From Imbricaverruca yamaguchii (Eukaryota; Arthropoda; Thecostraca; Neoverrucidae), in assembly GCA_034440575.1 (NCBI GenBank), contig JAOTOL010001545.1, positions 1,039,501 to 1,103,500 of the forward strand: 64,000 nt of DNA. The letters run 5' to 3'. Position numbers and translations under genes: made by a program. The notes beneath the pieces were generated by a model. The model saw only the letters and a program-made list of their open reading frames with translations. It ran no database searches and had not been told where the DNA came from. Positions 50,601 through 59,159 of this stretch are shown here, piece after piece (positions within the stretch are counted from its first letter, which is position 1; the number at the start of each line of letters is the position of its first letter).

Positions 50601-53600
50601 CGTAATTGGACATTCGTTGAATTGGTCTTCGTGTATTCTAAAAGCAGTACCCAAAAAGATGAGAGTTTAATGTAACCTAATGTAGCCACAGCGAAGCCTA
50701 GACAACTCTTCCAAGACACAGAAGCTTCAGAAAAGCTAAGATCCAAGCAGCCCCTCCAGCGCCGCCGAAACAGCTCGTCCAAGAGGTGGAAGGGCAAGCG
50801 ATAAACACGAGGAAAAATACACTGATATAATTGCACTATATAACATGAAACACATTCACATAACATGAAAACATGGTCGCAAAATAACCCAAGTAGTCGG
50901 CGCGCCATAAAGTACCGATTCACCACCACTAATATGGAAGCAAGAGTGTAGGTGAGTGGGCGAGGGGGTTAGGATGTGGGGCAGAAGCCTTAGCCCTGGA
51001 AGCAGGAGTTAAGGTGAATGGGTGAATGTTTGGGACAGGAGCCGATAGCACGGAAGCAGGAGTTAAGTTCAATGGTTGATTGGGTTGGGCTTTGTGGGAC
51101 AGGGCCGGTTTGTATGGAAACAGGGGTGTGGGAGCAGTGTTAACATATTTAATTATCAGGTGTAAGATGTCGAAATGAGTGTTGACGAGTAGTCTAGGAG
51201 TAAGTTGCTCGTCTCACGATCGAAAGAGAGTGGGTTCGAGTCTCACCTGTCGCTACTCTTAACCCGAGAGTAATCGGCGTGAGATTGGCGACGCTACATG
51301 ACTCGACGGTCGACATGTCCTAAAAACCAACAATCATGTCGAAATGAGTACAGAAGGATATCGAAATTGTCATGAAAATAATTATATTTATAATACTTTG
51401 GGTACTTTATAATACCCAGTTTTCAGGTAATTGCGCACATATAACTACCTGCTTTGTGTGTTTTGAGAGGTACATAATTTGTGAATACCAATATCAAAGA
51501 TAACGATGCAAATGTCTATGCTATAAACTGGCATTGCATAGCATTAGCACAGCGTAAGTAATCCCTTTACCTGGAATTGCACTACGAAATGTTCGTTATC
51601 ACGATCCCGGATCCATTTTGGTGAGCATAAACGAGGCATGAAGACTTTGCAATGACGGACCAAGAAGCACGATGTCGATACTTCTCTGTGCAGGGTGTCG
51701 ATCCAGTGTGCAATAAGTGGTATATTCCACCCTATTTCTTCAACAGTTTATTACTCTATGGGAGTGTATTAAGTGGTGTCAATATGGACATCAGAGTAGT
51801 GGGAATTGCGGAGCATGTTACAGGGACAATCAACATGGATAGGGGGTGAGAGTGAGGCTGTTCAAGGGACGGGCTGAACACGGTGCCAACATGAATCCAG
51901 GAGTGAGTGGGGAAGCGAACATCGGCACCGGCTGAGTATGGGATCACATCGGCAGTGACTGTGCCAGCGTGAGCACAGGTGAGTGAGAGGGGTAAGGAGG
52001 CAGGGCCCGTTGACATCGAGGTCCGGGCAGGAGTGGCGGGGGGGGGGGCGAGACTAAAGAAATGATAGAGGACAGCCACCGCGCGGACATGGGAGCCGGC
52101 TGAGCGTGACAGGGGTGCAGGCAGTTGAGGAGGTCGGCCCGAGGAGGGGGTTGGACCTGGTGAGCAGCTGACGCACCCATGCCTGACCGACAGAGGGCCA
52201 TGTCGTCCGAGGAGGAGGTGGACCCGGCGGACCTGTACGACATTGGCGAGGGCCCGGTGGACGGCAGTAACGTGCTGCGGACGCCCATCCTGGAGCTGTC
52301 CGGACACACGGGAGTGGTCATCGCGGCCGACTGGCTGGCCGGCGCCGAACAGGTACTGCCGAGCCTCCGACTATGACCTGACCCAGCCTGACCTGGCCGC
52401 GCCGCCGCTGTTACCGCCCAGGCACTAATTCGAGGCACTGCTTAGCCATCGATTGATTTGATCCTACCCGAACTGGTGGGCTGGACACGTGCTGATGAGC
52501 GTCATACCGTCCGACAGACTTCGCATTGTCTGACCTTGTTTATTAACTAACAATGGCCACTTTGGCCATGTCCGTGGAAACCCGGACCTGGACCAAGCCC
52601 CTACACCGCCCCGCATTGTCTGACCTGACCAGTGGTGAGAAGACATGAACTGAACTGAGCCACCTATGCTACCCTGACATGATTCTGCTCGATCGAGCCG
52701 AGCAGCTACTGCTGCGACGCTGTCTCTGGCCTGATCTGATCTAACCTGATCTAACCTGATCAACCTGATCCAACTTGGCGTGAGACACGAAACCGAGCCG
52801 ACCTCAGCACAATCTTTAGCATAGATCCGTTTCGCCACTCAGTTTCTTATCTATCCGTTCAACAATATCGTAAGAAGTGTTTGATGTAGTCTCATGTCTG
52901 TCTTCTGTCTGGAGTTCTCTGAATATCCACGCCATGCATTAATATGTAACCGGTGTGTTCAAGTTCAATAACATCTGAACTAAATCCAACGAGAGCTAAT
53001 CTAAGCATTTGAAGGAAACCCACTCTCGTTCATCCCAATGTAACATCCAATCCGTTCAAACGTGCCTTCTGTTAACTCAAATCGACCCGCTCTTGCCTTT
53101 AAGTTCCGATCCGTTTGAACTAGCGTTGGAAATATCCGGCTCTTTCGGATGTCATCTCCGGAGGGGCGAGTGGACGCACATGCCCTTCTTTCACGCTGGG
53201 GAAACGCAGACTGGATGACCTTGACCGGTCCTCGCACGGCTCCCTGCCACGTGAGCGACGAGGCCGATCAGGTGGTAGCGTAAAATAATTAACCATGCGA
53301 CTGTTTTTGTCCTCCCGAGCGTACGCTCAGCATTTCCGACCCGGGTTCGAAATTAACTCACCTCATCGAATGCTTCATAGACCAGGTACAGCGGTGTGCA
53401 GATGCCCTCAAACGCCGGCTAGTATGCGCCTGCTGGTGGTGATGTACCTCCGAAAATCCGGCACCCGTCGGAGAGCTGGTGCCCGAGAAAGTTTCGACGT
53501 GAGTAGCCAGTGGGATGTTACACGATCGGTCATTTTCCAGAGCAAGGTCTGTGTGAGCGGCGAAGAGTGCAGAAAAAGCGCCTGCGCCAAATTCTGATAC

Positions 53601-56600
53601 CCGCCTTTTGGGACCGCACTGCCCTGCTGCCGACCGGTGCCTCTGTGACCATGACGCCCGTCCACAGGTGGTGACCGCCTCCTGGGACCGCACCCCTGCT
53701 GCCGGCCGGTGCGCCCGTCCACAGGTAGCCTCCTACGCACCCGCGCACCGGTGCCTCTGTGACCAGGCGCCTGTGTACGCCTCCTACCGCACCGCGCCAC
53801 CGCCCACACGCGCCCGCCACGGACCGCCACCGCCCCCCACCGCCGACCACCGCCGCACGGGAGCCGGGACCGCCCGGCCGGCCGGTGCCTGTGACCACGA
53901 CGCCCGTCCACAGGTGGTGACCGCCTCTGGGACCGCACCCCTGCTGCCGACCGGTGCCTCTGCCAGCTGACCACGGCGCCCGTCCACAGGTGGTGACCGC
54001 CTCCTGGGACCGCACCCTCTGCTGCCGACCGGTGCCTCTGTGACCACGACGCCCGTCCACAGGTGGTGACCGCCTCCTGGGACCGCACCCTCGCTGCCGG
54101 CCGGTGCCTCTGTGACCACGACGCCTGTCCACAGGTGGTGACCGCCTCCTGACCGCACCCCGCCGCCGTGCCTCTACCACGGCGCCCGTCCACAGTGGGA
54201 CCGCCTCCTGGGACCGCACCCTCTGCTTTTTCCTTCCCCCTTCTCTTTCCCACTTCTTCCGCCTCCTGGGACCGCACTCTGCTGCCGACCGTGCCTCTGG
54301 CTGCCACGGCGCCTTCCCGGTGGTGACCGTCCTGGGACCGCCTGCCTGCTGCGACCGGTGCCTCTGTGACCACGACGCCCGTCAGTGGTGACCGCCTCCT
54401 GGGACCGCACTCTGCTGCCGCCGGTGCCTTTGACCCGACGCCCGTCACTTGACGCTGGACCGCACTTCTGCCGACTGCCTGCCCACGTCCTTGCCCCTCC
54501 TGCCACCTCCCGACTGTCTTACCACGACGCCCCCGGTGCCTGGGACCTTCTCGACGTGCTCTTGACCACGACGCCCTCCCATGTGACCGCCTCCTGGGAC
54601 CGCACCCTCTCCACCTGTTTCCCGCCTGTCCCGTTACCCTCCTGCCCATTCTCCCTCCCTTCCACCCTCCTTACCGCTCACCACTCTGCTGCCGACCGGT
54701 GCCTTTGACCGACGCCCGTCCACAGGTGTGACCGCTCCTGGGACCGACCCTGCTGCCGACCGTGCCTCTTGACCACGACGCCTGTCACAGGTGGTGACCG
54801 CCTCCTGGGACCCATCTGCTGCCGGCCGTGCCTCTTGACCCGCCTCCCGTGTACCCTCCGGCCGCACTCTCGCCCCTGCCTCTCACCACGGCGCCTGTCC
54901 ACGGTTGACCGCCTCTGGGACCCCTCCTGCTGCCGACCGTCCTCTCCTGACCCCCCCGTCCCTTCTCTACCCCCTTCCGCCTCTTCTCCTTTTCCCGTCC
55001 GTTCCTCTCTCCTTTTCTTCCGACCTCTACCCCGGACCGCACTGCTGCCGACCGTGCCTCTTCCCGACCCCGTCCACAGGTGGTGACCGCCTCCTGGGAC
55101 CACTCTGCTGCCGACCGGTGCCTCTGTGACCACGACGCCCGTCCCGGTGGTGACCGCCTCCTGGGACCGCACTCTGCTGCCCCGGTGCCTTGTGACCACG
55201 ACGCCCGTCCACAGTGGTGACCGCTCTGGGACCGCACCTCTGCTGCCGACCGGTGCCTCTGTGACCACGACGCCCGTCACAGGTGGTGACCGCCTCCTGG
55301 GACCGCACCCTCTGCTGCCGGCCGGTGCCTCTGTGACCACGACGCCCGTCCACAGGTGGTGACCGCCTCCTGGGACCGCACCCTCTGCTGCCGACCGGTG
55401 CCTCTGCCAGCTGACCACGGCGCCCGTCCACAGGTGGTGACCGCCTCCTGGGACCGCACCCCTGCGCCACCGTGCTCTTGACCCGACGCCCGTCCACAGG
55501 TGGTGACCGCTCCTGGGACCGCACCCTGCTGCCGGCCGGTGCCTCTGTGACCACGACGCCTGTCCACAGGTGGTGACCGCCTCTGGACCCACCTCTGCTG
55601 CCGGCCGGTGCCTCTTGACCACGACGCCCGTCCACAGGTGGTGACCGCCCTGGGACCGCACCCTCTGCTGCCGACCGGTGCCTCTGTGACCACGGCGCCC
55701 GTCCACAGGTGGTGACCGCCTCCTGGGACCGCACCCTCTGCTGCCGACCTGCCTCTGTGACCACGGCGCCCGTCCACAGGTGGTGACCGCCTCCTGGGAC
55801 CGCACCCTCTGCTGCCGACCGGTGCCTCTTGACCACGACGCCCGTCCACAGGTGGTGACCGCCTCCTGGGACCGCACCCCTGCTGCCGACCGGTGCCTCT
55901 GCCCTGACCACGGCGCCCGTCCACAGGTGGTGACCGCCTCCTGGGACCGCACCGCCGCCGACCGGTGCCTCTGTGACCACGACGCCCGTCCACAGGTGGT
56001 GACCGCCTCCTGGGACCGCACCCTGCTGCCGGCCGGTGCCTCTGTGACCACGACGCCCGTCCACAGGTGGTGACCGCCTCCTGGGACCGCACCCTCTGCT
56101 GCCACCGGTGCCTCTGTGCCACCGCCTCCCCTTCCCCGTTACCGCGCCGTGGTGGTGACCGCCGGGACCCCTCTCTGCCGACCGGTGCCTCTTGACCACG
56201 GCGCCCGTCCACAGGTGGTGACCGCCTCCTGGGACCGCACCCTTGCTGCCGGCCGGTGCCTCTGTGACCACGGCGCCCGTCCACAGGTGGTGACCGCCTC
56301 CTGGGACCGCACCCTCTGCTGCCGACCGGTGCCTCTGCCAGCTGACCACGGCGCCCGTCCACAGGTGGTGACCGCCTCCTGGGACCGCACCCTCTGCTGC
56401 CGACCGGTGCCTCTGTGACCACGACGCCCGTCCACAGGTGGTGACCGCCTCCTGGGACCGCACCCTCTGCTGCCGACCGGTGCCTCTGCCAGCTGACCAC
56501 GGCGCCCGTCCACAGGTGGTGACCGCACCCTATGCTGCCGACCGGTGCCTCTGTGACCGCGGCGCCCGTCCACAGGTGGTGACCACCTCCTGGGACCGCA

Positions 56601-59159
56601 CCCCTGCCGCCGACCGGTGCCTCTGTGACCACGACGCCTGTCCACAGGTGGTGACCGCCTCCTGGGACCGCACCCTCTGCTGCCGACCGGTGCCTCTGTG
56701 ACCACGACGCCCGTCCACAGGTGGTGACCGCCTCCTGGGACCGCACCCTCTGCTGCCGACCGGTGCCTCTGTGACCACGACGCCCGTCCACAGGTGGTGA
56801 CCGCCTCCTGGGACCGCACCCTCTGCTGCCGACCGGTGCCTCTGTGACCACGACGCCCGTCCACAGGTGGTGACCGCCTCCTGGGACCGCACCCTCTGCT
56901 GCCGACCGGTGCCTCTGTGACCACGGCGCCCGTCCACAGGTGGTGACCGCCTCCTGGGACCGCACCCTCTGCTGCCGACCGGTGCCTCTGTGACCACGAC
57001 GCCTGTCCACAGGTGGTGACCGCCTCCTGGGACCGCACCGCCCAGCTGTTCGATGTGACCACGGGCGAGAGTCTCAACACGCTGGCCGGCCACGACCAGG
57101 AGCTGACACACGTCAGCGCCCACCCGCACCACCGGTTCGTCGTCACCTCCAGCAAGGACACCACCTTCCGGCTGTGGGACTTCCGCGAGCCCATCCCCTG
57201 CGTGTCCGTCTTTCAGGGCCACACCGAGTGAGTAGGAGTGGCTGGAGATGGGTGCACGTGTGACAGTATGGTGCCAAAGCATCGATGCACATCTGTTGGT
57301 GCCGGTATGTTGAGTCATGTGACATCAAGTCTGTAATAGATCGCGACGGCATGCGATCGGAAAAGGCTACAAGGCGCATTGACGTTCTGCGTCGACCCGT
57401 GCTTCTAGCTGTTTCTGAGTAAGGCGGTCGGAAGCCAAGTGCTGATCTCCATCGCCTTTCAACAGCCGATATCGTTGGGGTAATTGCAATTTACAGCAAT
57501 GGAGGGAGTGTTGAAGATAAAGGTACACTCATAAGTAGGTATGCCATTGAGTAAAATTTAGTCGCAAAGATATGAAAAGTATATAATAACACTAATTCAA
57601 TGGCAAATTTCGACATCCTACTTTGTTCGTTTCGACATCTCAAGCCTAACAAAAAAAAAACATTATTTTAACACCGGGCTGATGCAGCACTAATGTAGCA
57701 TCTCTACAGCACTGTCATTTGGGGCCACTCAGCGACCGGGCCGTAGCACTGCAGCGACCGCCGTCGCCGTAGCTCATGCGTAGGCAGCGCCGTCGTGACG
57801 CGTGCTGTGCCGTCGGCAGCACGGTGACGTCGGCCGTGTTCAGCCGCGGCTAGGTAGCGCCGTCGTGACGCGTGCTGTGCCGTCGGCAGCACGGTGACGT
57901 CGGCCGTGTTCAGCCGCGGCTAGGTAGCGCCGTCGTGACGCGTGCTGTGCCGCCGGCAGCACGGTGACGTCGGCCGTGTTCAGCCGCGGCTAGGTAGCGC
58001 CGTCGTGACGCGTGCTGTGCCGTCGGCAGCACGGTGACGTCGGCCGTGTTCAGCCGCGGCTAGGTAGCGCCGTCGTGACGCGTGCTGTGCCGTCGGCAGC
58101 ACGGTGACGTCGGCCGTGTTCAGCCGCGACGACAAGGTGGTGTCGGGCAGCGACGACCGCAGCTGCAAGGTGTGGGACCTGAAGAACATGCGCTCGCCGC
58201 TGGCCACCATCCGCGGCGACACGGCCATCAACCGACTGGCCGTGTCGGCCGCCAACGTGATCGCGCTGCCCTTCGACAACCGCCACATCCGGCTGTACGA
58301 CCTGGGCGGCCAGCGGATCGCGCGCCTGCCGCGCTCCAACCGGCTGGTGGGTGCTGGGCACTCGCCCTCCTGTGCAGAGATTGTGTGCGCGCGTTTGTGC
58401 GTGCGTGCGTGCGTGCGTGTGCGTGGTGCGTGCGTGCGTGCGTGTGTGCGTGTGCGTGTACGTGATTAATATGAGTGCCTGGCTGTTCTGTATGTTCCGG
58501 GATGGGTAAGGGCTTTCCCGAACTTCTCACCAACACCAGAAAGCGAAACATCGTGTTGCACTTAGTTTGATGCAGTTGGCAACAATTGGGCCTGTGTTAG
58601 TGCCATGGATATGACGTAAGATTCGGTGCCAACTGGTTGTGCTTGCTGATTTGCATGGTTTCTCAGCACGCGTTGCAAAGATAATTTTGTGCTGTTCTTG
58701 CTAGTCTTACCCCCGAAGCTGAAGGAGGCAAATTCGAAGGTCTAACCAGTCTATGGAACAGATGGATGTGCTGTGTGGTGGGTTGGCTGCCAAACACCGT
58801 GATGGACACACCTTCAACGTGTCTGTCTGATGCACACCATAACTCCCCCGTGTATCGTGTAATTATGCGACACATACCTCATGCCCGCCAAGACATGTGA
58901 CAAGTCGTACTCTGTGATGAACTGTGTGAGCATTGGCAGACCGGCGGAACGATTCACGGACAGACGTACGCTGTGGTGGGCCGACGTGACACATGGCTGA
59001 GCAGTGCGCCGTGTTGTGCCGCAGGGCCACCGTCGGATGGTGTGCTCGGTGACGTGGAGCGACGAGGCGGCGCCCGGCCGGCCCAATCTGTTCAGCAGCG
59101 GCTTCGACAACATCGCCATCGGCTGGCTCGTCCACCCGCCCAAGGACAGCAAGGACTAG
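40956..59159 (+). CDS. WDR37 homologue, nine coding exons
   Basis: The CDS joins 40956-41131, 43058-43128, 43753-43848, 44282-44473, 48080-48252, 52194-52352, 57013-57227, 58100-58346 and 59025-59159. This gives 1464 nt (487 residues), close to human WDR37 (about 494). All junctions have GT donors and AG acceptors and the phases agree throughout. WDR37 is a cytosolic/nuclear WD40 propeller protein known to partner PACS proteins and to affect calcium handling. The N-terminus is basic and disordered. A predicted coiled coil around 60-95 ([13 protein letters not shown]) precedes the family signature TSKIVSSFK (exon 4). Seven WD-like blades follow, with motifs such as [51 protein letters not shown] and the C-terminal GFDNIAIGW. 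Introns 4, 5, 6 and 7 carry minisatellites touching splice sites. Start choice: the ATG at 40956 gives a family-like MP… N-terminus. Confidence 0.95.
41132..43057. other. WDR37 intron 1 with a GC-rich, minus-strand-open island
   Basis: A 159-codon plus-strand frame (41284-41763) has no recognised domain. At 41820-42900 the sequence is CpG-rich. The minus strand stays open over 178, 114 and 126 codons in three overlapping frames, with Ser/Thr/Arg/Ala-rich disordered content (for example at 42493-42873). This could be a nested or retroposed gene remnant, or just base bias. A (GCGT)n tract lies at 42159-42196. Confidence 0.35.
42159..42196. repeat. (GCGT)n microsatellite
   Basis: About nine tetranucleotide units in WDR37 intron 1. 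Confidence 0.9.
43058..43128 (+). CDS. WDR37 coding exon 2
   Basis: Acceptor GTTCCAG, donor GTAAGT. Codons 59-82 encode [19 protein letters not shown]…, the conserved helix that matches the human LELFGQIEREFE block. Confidence 0.92.
43753..43848 (+). CDS. WDR37 coding exon 3
   Basis: Acceptor GTGTTTTAG, donor GTAAGG. It starts [11 protein letters not shown], continuing the coiled coil, then turns acidic and disordered. The alternative donor GTGTAA two bases upstream would break the phase with exon 4, so the GTAAGG site is preferred. Confidence 0.88.
44282..44473 (+). CDS. WDR37 coding exon 4
   Basis: Acceptor ATCGACAG, donor GTCAGT. It encodes [14 protein letters not shown] and the first half of WD blade 1 ([16 protein letters not shown]), ending GTASA. 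The last base is the first base of the Asp codon completed by exon 5. Confidence 0.95.
44569..44634. repeat. (AT)n microsatellite in WDR37 intron 4
   Basis: About 33 AT units. Intron 4 continues to 48079 and is otherwise unremarkable until the 59-bp array begins at 46549. Confidence 0.95.
45876..45920. repeat. (CAGA)n simple repeat
   Basis: Imperfect tetranucleotide run of about eleven units in WDR37 intron 4. Confidence 0.9.
46549..48079 (+). repeat. 59-bp array ending at the WDR37 exon 5 acceptor (G)
   Basis: About 26 upstream copies, mostly 57-61 bp. Each contains GTGTCGCAG (the acceptor), then 27 nt identical to the start of exon 5 (ATCACACGGC…TCTGTGG), then about 23 bp of intron-type sequence (CCCATTACTTACCGTGGCC). 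The last copy runs into the true exon at 48080. The unit is not a multiple of three, so open frames across the array are shadows. Variants alternate (TCTGTGG/TCGGTGG; CATTAC/CATCAC) in a way that suggests higher-order spread of copies. Confidence 0.97.
48080..48252 (+). CDS. WDR37 coding exon 5
   Basis: Codons 179-236. It completes blade 1 ([14 protein letters not shown]) and encodes blade 2 ([16 protein letters not shown]…SGDQTAHVW), ending VNMDTG. The first 27 nt are repeated about 26 times upstream. The last 20 nt, with the GTAAGT donor, are repeated about nine times downstream. The true exon is the only place where an acceptor copy and a donor copy are joined by the blade-2 sequence. Confidence 0.95.
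48235..48945 (+). repeat. 72-bp array starting at the WDR37 exon 5 donor (H)
   Basis: About nine copies of a 72-bp unit, plus a diverged tail. The first is the real exon end. Each unit repeats the last 20 nt of exon 5 (CCGTCAACATGGACACAGGG), the donor GTAAGT and about 46 bp of intron. The unit is a multiple of three and stays open, so retention would add 24-residue acidic repeats ([20 protein letters not shown]). One copy near 48503 has an extra base that breaks the frame. Confidence 0.96.
48985..49799. mobile_element. piggyBac-like miniature TIR element in intron 5
   Basis: It is flanked by TTAA on both sides (48981-48984 and 49800-49803). The ends are inverted: left CCCGTCCCGTCTCGGGGGTC, right (complement) CCCGAGCCGTCTTTCCGGTC, matching at 14 of 20 positions. 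A subterminal block GGTCTTCAACCGCCCCC occurs at both ends in direct orientation. The 815-bp body has no transposase. TTAA duplication with CCC-starting inverted repeats is typical of piggyBac-type elements. Confidence 0.75.
49804..51166. other. WDR37 intron 5, middle
   Basis: No gene. At about 50935-51130 there is a weak repeat of GGAAGCAGGAGTTAAG with GAATGG… segments. Confidence 0.55.
51181..51335 (+). mobile_element. tRNA-derived SINE, family 2, with perfect target duplication
   Basis: A 155-bp element with an A-box-like TAGTCTAGGAGTAAG, B-box GGGTTCGAGTCTCA and the body GATTGGCGACGCTAC. It ends CCTAAAAACCAACAATC. A perfect 14-bp target duplication, ATGTCGAAATGAGT, lies at 51167-51180 and 51336-51349. 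It is unrelated in sequence to SINE family 1. A 3' fragment of the same family is at about 31.5 kb. Confidence 0.93.
51776..52180 (+). repeat. Degenerate relics of the exon 5 donor repeat
   Basis: Segments such as GTCAATATGGACATCAGAGT (51778), CAACATGGATAGGGGGTGAG (about 51831) and CCAACATGAATCCAGGAGTG (about 51886) resemble the 72-bp unit (GTCAACATGGACACAGGGGT). They lie 3 kb from the intact array, just before exon 6, so the array was once longer or was split by insertions such as the piggyBac-like element. Confidence 0.55.
52194..52352 (+). CDS. WDR37 coding exon 6
   Basis: Acceptor GACCGACAG, donor GTACTG (weak). An acidic linker ([20 protein letters not shown]) leads into blade 3 ([22 protein letters not shown]). 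Both ends are phase 0. Confidence 0.92.
52353..53605. other. WDR37 intron 6, unique part
   Basis: No gene or notable repeat, except a short tandem of GATCTAACCT at about 52735-52765. Array I begins at its right end. Confidence 0.55.
53606..57012 (+). repeat. 73-bp array ending at the WDR37 exon 7 acceptor (I)
   Basis: About 45-50 copies over 3.4 kb. Each has GTCCACAG (the acceptor), 27 nt identical to the start of exon 7 (GTGGTGACCG…CCGCACC) and 46 bp of intron-type DNA. Within that 46 bp, GTGACCACG resembles a slightly later part of exon 7 (GATGTGACCACGGGCG), so the founding duplication may have been longer. Long minus-strand frames (up to 577 codons) are repeat shadows. The part at about 54.1-55.1 kb is full of small deletions, while the right half is clean. 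Confidence 0.97.
57013..57227 (+). CDS. WDR37 coding exon 7
   Basis: Acceptor CTGTCCACAG, donor GTGAGT. It encodes [14 protein letters not shown] (end of blade 3) and blade 4 ([19 protein letters not shown]…DTTFRLWDF), then FQGHTE (last two bases completed by exon 8). The first 27 nt with the acceptor are repeated through the whole 3.4-kb array immediately upstream. Confidence 0.96.
57228..57783. other. WDR37 intron 7, unique part
   Basis: No gene. The segment at about 57595-57690 is a dispersed repeat also seen at about 38375-38455 (TTCGACATCC/TTTTACATCC, then CCTAACAAAAAA and ATTTTAAC). Confidence 0.5.
57784..58099 (+). repeat. 70-bp array ending at the WDR37 exon 8 acceptor (J)
   Basis: Four upstream copies plus the real junction. 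Each has GCTGTGCCGTCGGCAG (the acceptor), 29 nt identical to exon 8 (CACGGTGACG…TCAGCCGCG), then GCTAGGTAGCGCCGTCGTGA and the next acceptor tract. Copies are almost identical, so the array is young. Confidence 0.97.
58100..58346 (+). CDS. WDR37 coding exon 8
   Basis: Acceptor CCGTCGGCAG, donor GTGGGT. It encodes blades 5 and 6 ([55 protein letters not shown]), ending RLPRSNRL. The first 29 nt plus the acceptor are copied four times directly upstream. Confidence 0.96.
58381..58461. repeat. (GTGC)n microsatellite after exon 8
   Basis: Begins about 35 bp past the exon 8 donor. A simple tetranucleotide tract, unlike the exon-derived arrays. Confidence 0.92.
59025..59159 (+). CDS. WDR37 terminal coding exon 9
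   Basis: Acceptor TTGTGCCGCAG. It encodes [14 protein letters not shown] and the last blade ([13 protein letters not shown]), ending PPKDSKD and TAG. No array touches this acceptor. Confidence 0.95.
   Translation, partial: GHRRMVCSVTWSDEAAPGRPNLFSSGFDNIAIGWLVHPPKDSKD

Noticed and set aside
54678..57194. Several 350-577-codon minus-strand frames rich in Arg, Gly and His
   Set aside because: They are antisense shadows of the 73-bp array at the WDR37 exon 7 acceptor and have no domain of their own.
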